Below are positions 36,390 to 46,150 of a stretch of DNA of 64,000 nucleotides, piece by piece. A program made the position numbers and the translations under genes. Below the pieces are notes generated by a model. It saw only the letters and a program-made list of their open reading frames with translations. It made no database searches and was not told where the DNA came from. The number at the start of each line of letters is the position of its first letter. Position 1 is the first letter of the stretch. The stretch lies in the NCBI RefSeq assembly GCF_933775445.1, contig NC_065876.1:24366001-24430000 (forward strand), given 5' to 3'. The DNA comes from Argentina anserina (lineage: Eukaryota; Streptophyta; Magnoliopsida; Rosales; Rosaceae).

Positions 36390-38013
36390 TGCATTAGCTA
36401 CACTCGCTTCATTTTCCTTGGCCCCATACTCAAGTTGTACATATGCGCTGGTATTGTTATCATTTAATTACCTTAACAATATTTCTAACTAATACGAAAT
36501 TCAAGTATATATTTTAGGTTAGAAGTCTTCCCCATCAAAGCGATCGAAAAGATGTGTGGTGTTGTACTTTGCTGCACCATATATGGCCAGATGGATATTG
36601 CTTATAGCTTATTAGAATGGCAAGTGCTACCCTTGCTTTTACATACCTGTCGCGAGGTATCAAGGGTCCTCTATCTTGCAAAGCTTCAGTTAATGTAAGT
36701 GTAAAAATAGTGTTGGATATTCCCCAAACAACAAAACACATCCCAATTAAAAAGATGTGTTTGACCCAAGACCATGTTGGCCCAGATCAAGTGAAGCCCA
36801 AGAGCCATTTTGTTATGGCACGATAAGGTAAATCATGCATGTGCATACCACATGTTTTCATATAGGACTTGTGCCGCCTAACCTATCTTAGCTTTAGTGT
36901 TGTCTATCATGTTTCTAAGTTTAATATGTTCTTCATCAAATTGTTTTGAAACTTGGCTAATACTCTTTGAAACAAAGATTTTCTTATCCAGCACGTCTGC
37001 GTGTTAATATCTAGCCGTGTGAAGTTTAGATTTTAGCAAATCTTGTTGGCCACACTTGCATAGGGTTTAGTGTTTGCCCAACCCATGACCTTCTATGTCT
37101 TAAGGTCTCAAATCTCTTATACAAATCCCTAAGTTTGCAACTAATTTTGTTTAGGCTCACGATCAAGTCGTTTTGCCATCTGATTACAGTTGTATTTACT
37201 TGGAAAAACACTTGTGTCTTTATTGAAAAATCTTGGTTTCCTTTGAGGGTTTATATTTTGTTTTCTTACCTTATGGCACCTTGTAGCTTCCTATGTCACT
37301 TTCATTACATCACTCGTTTTGGGAAGTTGACATGAACATTCTTAACTTTTACTTGAGGCTCAAGTATTGGTTCACCTCTTGAACCCTTCTAAGCCTATAT
37401 AAGGAGAGCAAGGCATCTCTTGCTCACTGGTTATGAAAATTGAGAATTTGTATTTTCTTTTCATCAGCCAAGTCCTTTGATATCCAGTCATTTGTTTCGG
37501 GTGCTTTGAGTCTTCCTTATATTGACTATAAATCTCAAAGCTTGAACAATTAATCAAAACCTTTTCATAAACCATGTTCATATCATTTGCATGCCATGGC
37601 GGATTGGTAGTGCAATACCATCACTAGGTGTCTTCCCCGGTAGAGCTTTCTAATAGATATGAGTATTTGCTCAAAGCCTTCAGTGAGACTTTCGTTATGT
37701 AAACACTTGTGAAATGAGCGAGGTAGAACAATCTAGAGAATAAGAAAAGTCTTAGATATATAAGATACAAAGTGTGTTTGATATCCTCATGTTGCTACAA
37801 GCTTGTAAAGGTGTATTAGTACATATATAGAAAGTTTCCCCTACAAGAGTTAAGGGGACAGTTTTTCTCCATGTGTTTAGTGTTTCTGTGGGTAAAAAAC
37901 ATTTCGTGTTATTTATCTTTACTGCAATTTACATTTTCTTAGTCGTATAATTGTATCTCAGGATAGTACACACAATTGATATTCGCGTGATCAATTTACA
38001 CGAAAATGTTGGA
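35959..38013. other. Non-coding stretch with two TA microsatellites
   Basis: (TA)n runs lie at about 36053-36070 and 36355-36387. The phrase GGTATTGTTATCATT(C/T)AATT occurs at 35959 and again at about 36450. No protein family was recognised in any frame. A CTATTCAGCCCCTCTAGGACC phrase at 38019-38039, common near LTR retrotransposon borders in plants, begins the duplicated flank of the next element. Confidence 0.45.
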
Positions 38014-38199
38014 ATTGTCCTATTCAGCCCCTCTAGGACCTTCAGTTAAGGTTTCAAAGCTTCAATACGATCATACATGCAAGTGCATGCTATATATACA
38101 TGTCACATGTAACAAACTAACAATATACACGTAGACAAAAAAATACGAGATATAGGGTCCTTCTACTGATAATTTTTTTTGGTCTTTTAAAGGGATATG

Positions 38200-39748
38200 T
38201 GATAGGAGCATTTTGTGCGACGTTCTTAACATGTTTTTATCTCAATTTGTACTTTGCTTAGCCCTTATTGTTGTACTATTAAGTCATTGAGTAGTAGTAA
38301 GAGTCGTGAGCGGTATTGGATGCATTTGTGTGCTTACATGAGTTAAAACACATAATTGGTTTAGAGTCCTAGTTTGACTAGGAATCCTTGTTAGGTTTTG
38401 AAACTAATTATCACTTACTTATGATTTTATTTTCTTATTTTCAGATTGGATTGAAGAGATAATTAAAGAAAAAAAGATGGAGCCAAGTCATGCAACAATT
38501 AAATAGAAGATGATCATTAAAGGCATAAAACATAGCATGTTTTAGGGATTAAAGCATGGCATGTTTTAGGGATTAAAGCATGGCATGTTTTAGGGAATAA
38601 AACTTTCCATGATTTAAGGGATTAAAGCATGGCATTATTATAGGAAGAAAGAAGCAATTTCAAACCCTCCATTTTTCCTCTATATATACATGGCTTCACC
38701 TCTCAAATATCATCACTTCTCATTAGCATTCAAGAGCCAAAACTCTACCAAAACACCACCATAAACTTCCCTCACAAATTAGCCAAGCCGTCCACCCCAA
38801 AACCATCATCATCTCCACCGAGTTTCACCATTGAAGACACACCTCCAAGGTTCCTACAACGTGTGATTCTCGCAACTCATCTCTATGGCTTCGTCTATTT
38901 GTGTTAATCTACAATTCTTTGTCTATGAAGATTGTAAGTTATTGTTTATGTGGAAATATTGGTTTTGTATTTGTTTTAAAATTTTCAGATTGTATTTGAT
39001 ATTTTTTTGAGACTATGTCGAATCTATGTTCTTATAATTAATGAGTTTGTATTTCTATTGTTGTGTTCTAATCATCTTTCTCATACTTTTAGATAATTTT
39101 CAGATATGTGCATATGAATTTAGTGCTTGGATGCAGTCCCTAAGATTGTGTTTGAGTGCTAGATTCATCAACCATATTGACACATATCGAATCATGCCCT
39201 AAGTAAGTTCGGTTTGTGTTGATTAAAAGTGGTAAAAAATTCTGGAAATTTGCATGTGAAACCATGGTGGGTGACGCCACACATGAAACATGTCTCCAAC
39301 AAAGATTTGGTGCTTAAATGTAATCTTGTTTGATTTATACTCTAAGTGTTATTGAATTCGATTGCATGCAAATTTAGATTAGGCTCTAAGTCAATCTAAA
39401 TGTTAATTGAAATCTTGCATGATTAGATGATCCCCTAAGGCTCTAATTGTATTGGTGTCTAAAAAGTATGTAATTGGTCGAATTAGATGCATGACATGTT
39501 CGAACTTGTAATTATGTGGTGTAATGGTAAATTTGGTTTAAGTTTGTTAAAGAGAAGTCGATCATGTAAATAGTAATTTATGTTTTATTTTAGTAGTTAA
39601 TAATCAATCTCAAACCCCCCATTATTTGTTAACACTAAAAGTTTAGAGTTCCCTTCAATTCCCTGGAAAGAACGATCCATGCTTATTCTATACTAACGAT
39701 GATGTTTTACAGGGTTTATTTTAGACGTTTTAACAAAACGCTCTATCA
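38200..39748 (+). repeat. 5' LTR of the second Athila-like element
   Basis: Ends TGATA / TATCA are perfect inverted pentamers. A TATA box lies at 38681-38690, and the same sequence recurs in the truncated 3' LTR. It is 1549 bp, typical of the lineage. Confidence 0.93.
38681..38690 (+). promoter_or_regulatory. TATA box of the Athila-like LTR
   Basis: TATATATACA after CTTTCC/CCTC-rich sequence, about 480 bp into the LTR and conserved in the second LTR near 43385. The position fits the U3/R border. Confidence 0.55.
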
Positions 39749-39751
39749 TTT

Positions 39752-39769
39752 TGGCGCCGTTGCCGGGGA
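39752..39769 (+). promoter_or_regulatory. Primer-binding site, tRNA-Asp type
   Basis: TGGCGCCGTTGCCGGGGA stands three bases after the LTR end. It matches the tRNA-Asp-complementary site used by plant Athila/Tat elements. Confidence 0.9.
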
Positions 39770-40940
39770 ATTGAGAAAATCTCAATTCTTTGAAGTGTTA
39801 ATTTTGTACTATATTGTATATTTGTAAAAATAAATTCCTGTGAATAGTATGGTGAATAGTAACATTTAGTAAAAACAATTACAAGTTTTTTTTTACATCT
39901 AAAAAAAAAGTAAATCTCTGTAAAAAATTTTTACTTTTTTTTAAAAGTGTAAAAATGTAAAATACTTATAAATTGTAAAAATAAAAAGTAAAAAAAAACT
40001 TTATCTTTGTAAAAATAAATTTTGTGTACAATAAATAGTAAAATCGAAAAAAAAATTAAAAAAATGTATGTGAACAATAATGGGTAACAGTAAAAAACGT
40101 ACAGTAAAAAAATTAATTAATTTTTTTTTAAATATAGTTTTTGTGATAAATGTTTTAATTTTGTTGTAGTATGCATATAGGATACTTGTTACACTTAGAT
40201 AATTTTTAAGGAAACTAAATGTTTATTTATACTTACTTTATTGTAAGTTATAAAGTGAACGGAATAGGTAAAGTCCATTTTGTTAATATTAGTCTTAACC
40301 CTCCATTTGTACCTTGCTAAGGTCACTTGGGGTTGAGGGCGGCTTTTATTAACACTTTGGGGTTAATCTAACACACAAAGTTATTCCGAGCTTAGTAAGG
40401 GGCATGCTATTTTCATTACCGTGGTTCAAGGTTTACAAAATTGGATCTCAGAGGCCCATAGACTGACATACATCTCGGTGATGGAGTCGATTGGGAAAGC
40501 ATCCTTTCGAGAATGTGGCCCCCGTGGTGTCCAACAAATGAGTCCTGCCTTGTGACTATCTCTGATTCTAGCTATCCAGCCTTCTGAAACAAATGAATGA
40601 GTTTGTGTCTAGACGACGTACTTAGGCCGCACGTCCACCTCACTTTATAACTTAGAAAATAACTTTGTATAAATAGATGTATATAGTTTCAAAAGAAAAT
40701 GATATTGTATCATTTTGAGGTATATCAGATAAAGCAAGACCCTTACTTGGGGCTGTTTCAGTCTATTGCACAGTTAACTTCTCTGCTCCACGTACCTTAA
40801 ATATTAGGATTGTGTGTGAATAAAATCAATTAGACTTAGTAATACTTTACGCTTGTAGATTTCGTAACATAAAAAATATATTAAAAAATTTAAAAAAAAT
40901 AAAAAGAAAAAGAAAAAAATAATGAAGAATAAAAGAAAAA

Positions 40941-41207
40941 ATGATTAGAGGAAAGAAGTTCCAAGTGGGCCAGAAAGTTCTGTTATTCCATTCGAGGCTT
41001 ATGTTGTTTCCAGGGAAACTTCGTTCGCGTTGGGTTGGCCCATTTGTTGTTACTAACGTATTTGCTCATGGTGCAGTTGAGATTAAAAGTGATACAACAG
41101 GAGAGTCATTCAAGGTGAATGGGGATAGACTTAAGCCCTACTATGAGCCATTTGAGGAGCACACGTATGAGGAGACAACTGTGAGAGATGCGCCTAACGG
41201 AGAATGA
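40941..41207 (+). pseudogene. Integrase C-terminal fragment of the second Athila-like element
   Basis: The 88 codons begin [20 protein letters not shown] and run to the normal integrase end ([12 protein letters not shown]). They parallel 28740-28985 but without its frameshift. The upstream join is to AT-rich leader, so the ATG at 40941 is accidental and no protein function is expected. Confidence 0.88.
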
Positions 41208-42925
41208 ACATGAGAAAATCTAGGCTGAGAGACTATAAAACTCAAGCGCTGCATGGGAGGCAACCCATTTCAACCGTATCTGTGGAGGAGTCGTCTACGG
41301 GAGTTTGAATTTTCTAATCCCTTCACTCTTATGGTTGACTTGTATATGTGTTGATATGTGATTTTATTCTATGCTTGTGAATTACATTCTTACTATTGAG
41401 CTTACATTGAGGACAATGTAATTTTCTAAGTGTGGTGTATGGTTGAAAATTCATTGATTGTTTGTGTCATGATATAAAAAAAATCCAAAAAAAAAGAGAA
41501 TTAAAAAAAATTTATTGCTTTATCGAGTCTTAGGATGCCCCTAAAGTCTAGGATGATTATGTCTCTAAATGCATAGATGATGGTTTTGCATTTCATACGA
41601 ATTGAATTGTAAGTTTCATCGATAATGTGGAGATTTAGATTGATTGATTATGACATACATGTTTTGGTCAGTTTAAAGTCCATAACAACCTGTGAGTTTT
41701 TGATCCTATATTTACTTTCTTCATGAGATGTAATTTGAAATTTCGTGGTTGTTCATAAACTTCACTATTCTTTGCATATTCAATAACTATGTGTCATAGC
41801 TTTTAATGGACTCTAGAATTTACTAGAACTCACTTCTGTGATTGTTGAAACTTTTAAGTCATAAAATGCTCTGATTTTGAAAATGATTTATGGATCATTT
41901 CTAGGAATACCATCACTTTAGCCAAACAATCATGTATCCCTATATGTGCCATGTTTGTGACCCCTTAGTTGAACCACATTTGAGCCTACATTGAGCCTTT
42001 TCTTCATCACCTATTTTATCTCCATGCCTAGTATAGTTACATCTACCTTAGCAGAATTCTTATTGAGATGATGTTGTGATGATGCATGAAATAAGTGTGG
42101 GGTGGAAGACATTTGAAAAAAAAATCAACAAGATTTTAAGCAAGCATTACCGAAAAAAAACAAGAAAAAGAAAAAAAATGAATGATGAACTCGGCAAGAA
42201 AAGAAAAACAGTTATGTTGTCTTCCATTTGTGATTTGGAGTTGAGTTGTAATTGAAGGTCTAAAAATTTTTACTTGACCTTTGTCCATGTTCACTTTGTG
42301 GTTAGAATGATGATTGTGCCCAACTTGTTATATTCGGCCCCTGATGGTGTGTGGTGTCATAAGGATGATGTTTACTCTGCTAAGTCTATAGGATTACCTT
42401 TGTGATTTCTTGATATTCCATGCCTTTAGCTACGCCTAAACATTTACCTTATCTAATGATCCTAATGATTCTTAAAATGAGCAAATTTTGGTTTGTGGAG
42501 ATGATCACAAGAGTTGAGCATATGGTTTTGGTCCATTTGTGCACTTAGTTGTTAAATGAGGTTTTCCTATGTTATTCACAAAGTGCTTTCATTTGTTGAA
42601 ATATGCAAGTTATTTGATGCCTTAATATCCTTTCTCTTGCATATACTTATGTGTGAATGATAACCATGAATCTGAGTGAAAAAAAAAGAGTATGCCTTGT
42701 GAGGAGAATTAGATTGACTAAACATGTTAAATGCTTATTGTTTCGTATCTGACTAATTCATACTATGAAGCATGTTTATGAAACTTGGAATTTATGTGCT
42801 TACATTCAAATGCTTAAACTTGAAAACTATGTGTTTTGAGATTCTAAGACAATCATTTAGGGGAAATAGTGTCTCATTTAGTTTTGTTTTGCTAAGGGAC
42901 TAGCAAATGCCAAGTGTGGGGTAGT

Positions 42926-43491
42926 TGATAGGAGCATTTTGTGCGACGTTCTTAACATATTTTTACCTCAATTTGTACTTTGCTTAGCCCTTATTGTTGT
43001 ACTATTAAGTCATTTAGTCGTAGTAAGAGTCGTGAGCGGTATTGGATGCATTTTTGTGCTTACATGAGTTAAAACGCATAATTGGTTTAGAGTCCTAGTT
43101 TGACTAGGAATCCTTGTTAGGTTTTGAAACTAATTATCTCTTACTTATGATTTTATTTTCTTATTTTCAGATTGGATTGAAGAGATAATTAAAGAAAAAA
43201 AGATGGAGCCAAGTCATACAACAATTAAATAGAAGATGATCATTAAAGGCATAAAACAAGGCATGTTTTAGGGATTAAAGCATGGCATGTTTTAGGGAAT
43301 AAAACTTTCCATGATTTAAGGGATTAAAACATGGCATTATTATAGGAAGAAAGAAGCAATTTCAAACCCTCCATCTTTCCTCTCTATATATACATGACTT
43401 CACCTCTCAAATATCATCACTTCTCATTAGCATTCAAGAGCCAAAACTCTACCAAAACACCACCATAAACTTCCCTCACAATTATCCTATT
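42926..43491 (+). repeat. Truncated 3' LTR of the second Athila-like element
   Basis: It matches the first part of the 5' LTR up to ...ACTTCCCTCACAA, then switches without a gap to sequence identical in type to 38014-38199. The last ~980 bp of the LTR are missing. A purine-rich tract (42912-42925) stands directly before it. Confidence 0.92.
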
Positions 43492-43673
43492 CACCCCCTC
43501 TAGGACCTTCAGTTAAGGTTTCAAAGCTTCAATACGATCATACATGCAAGTGCATGCTATATATACATGTCACATGTAACAAACTAACAATATACATGTA
43601 GACAAAAAAATACGAGATATATGGTCCTTCTACTGATAGATTTTTTTTGGGTCTTTTAAAGGGATATGTTACT
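43490..43673 (+). repeat. Second copy of the left flank of the Athila-like element
   Basis: CCTATTCA(C/G)CCCCTCTAGGACC through CTTTTAAAGGGATATG duplicates 38014-38199. In the left copy GGATATG is followed by the LTR; here it continues TTACTTGACC, the uninterrupted sequence. Confidence 0.92.
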
Positions 43674-44197
43674 TGACCAACTTTTCGATCACATTTCAAC
43701 ATCTCAACTGTTCAACATTTATAGTCTAATGTGTAGATCACCTCTGTAAAATTTCAGCCAAAATGGAGGTGCTTAAGGCATTCAAACTAACAATATACAT
43801 GTAGACAAAAAAATACGAGATATATGGTCCTTCTACTGATAGATTTTTTTTTGGGTCTTTTAAAGGGATATGTTATTTGACCAACTTTTCAATCACATTT
43901 CAACATCTCAACTGTTTAACATTTATAGTCTAATGTGTAGATCACCTCTGTAAAATTTCAGCCAAAATGGAGGTGCTTAAGGCATTCAAACTAACAATAT
44001 ACATGTAGACAAAAAAAAATACGAGATATATGGTCCTTCTACTGATAGATTTATTTTTTTTGGGTCTTTTAAAGGGATATGTTACTTGACCAACTTTTCG
44101 ATCACATTTCAACATCTCAACTGTTCAACATTTATAGTCTAATGTGTAGATCACCTCTGTAAAATTTCAGCCAAAATGGAGGTGCTTAAGGCATTCA
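43581..44197 (+). repeat. Three tandem copies of a ~204-bp unit
   Basis: AAACTAACAATATACATGTAGAC begins copies at 43581, 43784 and 43988. Each runs through CCAACTTTTCGATCACATTTC, GTAGATCACCTCTGTAAAATTTC and GGAGGTGCTTAAGGCATTC. Copies are nearly identical, differing mainly in T/A run length. The unit forms one arm of the foldback ending near 44440. Confidence 0.92.
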
Positions 44198-44445
44198 AAA
44201 GTGAGATTTAAACTTATAAACATGAACGGTTCAAGTTTGACAGATTTTGTGCATCCATTGCTTTCACAAAGTTTAATATCTATTGCTTTCACAAAGTTTG
44301 ATACCTTAACGATTACTATTTTGGCTGAAATTTTACATAAGTGATTTATACATTAAACCCTAAAAGTTGAATGGTGAAGATGTAAAAATTTATTCGAAAA
44401 GTTGGTTAATAAGCTATTCATTTGAAATACCCCAAAATTGATCTC
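43660..44445. mobile_element. Foldback element with one tandemly expanded arm
   Basis: The sequence at 44310-44440 (TTTTGGCTGAAATTTTACATAAGTGATTTATAC...CGAAAAGTTGGTTAATAAG) is the inverse of the tandem unit (CCAACTTTTCG...GTAGATCACCTCTGTAAAATTTCAGCCAAAA). The left arm is present three times and the right arm once. Ends and target duplication could not be fixed. Confidence 0.7.
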
Positions 44446-44480
44446 TCATTTGAAAGGGGAATATATATATATATATATAT

Positions 44481-44892
44481 AAGATATTTCTCAGGTAAGG
44501 ACGTTTGCACCAATGGTCTTGGTGAAGATTTCTATTTTGGCACTACATTTCAATCCAATTTTTGCATCTTCTCCGTATAGTATCTACATATACTATTATG
44601 TAGATCATCTCTGTAAAATTTTAACCGATTTGATAATCGCTAAGGCCCTCAAACTCAAAAATAAATGGACGAATTGAATTATGTTAACTCGAACCATTTA
44701 TATTTATAACATAAAAACGAAATTTTGAAAGCCTTAACGATTGCTAAATTGGATGCAATTTTGCAGATATGATATACACAATATTATCTAGATACTAGAC
44801 GATGAAGAGGGGAAAATTCGACCGAAAAATAATACAAAAATAAAAATCCGCACCAATATCATTGGTGTAAATGTCCGCAGCCAAGAAACACT
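44481..44892. mobile_element. Foldback MITE between TA microsatellites
   Basis: Left arm GGACGTTTGCACCAATGGTCTTGGTG is mirrored by right arm CACCAATATCATTGGTGTAAATGTCC. Pairing continues inward (GTAGATCATCTCTGTAAAATTTTAACC against GGATGCAATTTTGCAGATATGATATAC). TA runs border both ends. It is non-coding. Confidence 0.8.
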
Positions 44893-44921
44893 ATATATAT
44901 ATATACACACACACACACACA

Positions 44922-45247
44922 TAGGTTTTCAGGTGCGGAGGTCCGTACCTTAAGCTAAAGTACGGATTTTCATTTTGTATCAACTTTTCGATCGAATTTT
45001 CATATCTCCACCGTCCAATCCTTAGGTAATAATGTATAGATCACCTCTGCAAATTTTCAGCTAATTTGGTAAAAAAACGCAGTTTTGAGTGTTTTAACGA
45101 TTACCAAATTGACTGAAAATTTGCACAGGTGATCTATACGTTATTACTTAAGGTCTGGACGGTTGAGATGTGAAAAATCGATCAGAAAGTTGGTAAAAAA
45201 TGAAAATCCGTACCTTAAGCTAAGATACAGACCTCCGCACTTAGACC
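44922..45247. mobile_element. Foldback MITE, related to its neighbours
   Basis: GTGCGGAGGTCCGTACCTTAAGCT on the left is mirrored by AGCTAAGATACAGACCTCCGCAC on the right. The arms pair inward through CAACTTTTCGATCGAATTTTC and GATCACCTCTGCAAATTTTCAGC. A half copy of the same family lies at about 49377-49507. Confidence 0.85.
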
Positions 45248-45392
45248 AGATTGAATGTTTGATTAAGATGGAACAGACACCTCACTGTGATAATTCTAAA
45301 AGTGGTAGATTGCTTGGGCACAGATCTGTGTTCACGTACAATCATGGCCCGTGATCAAACGTGCATGGGTGGATCTGGAACACAATTATAAT

Positions 45393-45893
45393 TAGGGGTG
45401 GGCACGGGGCGGGATGAGACAGGACGGGGCTCATCCGACGTCCCGTCCCACTCTTTTGAATCGGAACGGGACGAGGGTTTTTAAGATTGCATCCCACTCG
45501 AGATTAATCCCGGTTGTGACGTGACGAGATCGGGACGGGACGAAACAAATCCCACCTTCCTATGAAGTTAAATAAAAACCTATATTTTTACTTTTTCATT
45601 AACAAAGTAATATTTAATAATGAAATTTTAACAAAAAAATACATTTTATGTTCAAAATATTATAATTTACCCTTATTATTGACTTGATATAATTTTATAG
45701 TTAATAAGAACATAAATTAGTTTCATTTTGATACAAAAATATAAGAATTTTTAAGTTTTCATTAAAGGTGAGACGGGACGGGACGAAGCGGGATATAAAT
45801 TATTCATCCCACGTCTCATCCCGTCCCGTCCCTATGAATTTCGGGACGAGATCAGAACGAGATCGAAATTTCTGTTTTTTATACCCACCTCTA
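45393..45893. mobile_element. hAT MITE with TAGGGGTGGGCA end and GACGGGA repeats
   Basis: Ends TAGGGGTGGGCA (left) and TACCCACCTCTA (right) are imperfect inverted repeats. Flanks ATTATAAT and ATTACAAT are a 7/8 match to an 8-bp duplication. Subterminal regions on both sides are packed with (G)GGACGGGA/CCCGTCCC motifs, a layout seen where hAT transposase binds. It is 501 bp and non-coding. Confidence 0.83.
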
Positions 45894-46150
45894 ATTACAA
45901 TCACTTAAATCGGGTTACGTGTCAGAGATTGAAACCCTGAAGGGAAAGCCAATCTGGGTTAAAACCCAAAATTGCTTATGTATGTATTCTCTCCCAAAGT
46001 GACATTTACGTTCTAGTACGTATAACTAGTCTTGTCAATAGAAAAAGTGCTGCCAGCTCATCTAATTTTTTTTTGGTCGTTTCTTCTTTTTTGTAATCCC
46101 TCTATCCCTTGTGCATATATAGAGCGCCAGTTTGCACACATTCTTTATAG

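Larger units (their letters stand above)
38200..43491 (+). mobile_element. Second Athila-like element, coding region almost deleted, 3' LTR truncated
   Basis: The 5' LTR is 38200-39748 (TGATAGG...CTATCA), followed by a tRNA-Asp-type primer-binding site. A leader and AT-rich tract (39770-40920) run directly into the last ~90 codons of integrase (40941-41207), so gag, protease, RT and most of integrase are gone. The long 3' non-coding region (41200-42910), a purine-rich AAGTGTGGGGTAGT, and the first 566 bp of the 3' LTR (42926-43491) follow. It can only have moved with proteins supplied by another copy. Confidence 0.9.

Noticed and set aside
35959..36475. Repeat GGTATTGTTATCATT(C/T)AATT as an empty-site duplication like that at 43.5 kb
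   Set aside because: Only about 25 bases match and the flanks then diverge; too short to support that story.
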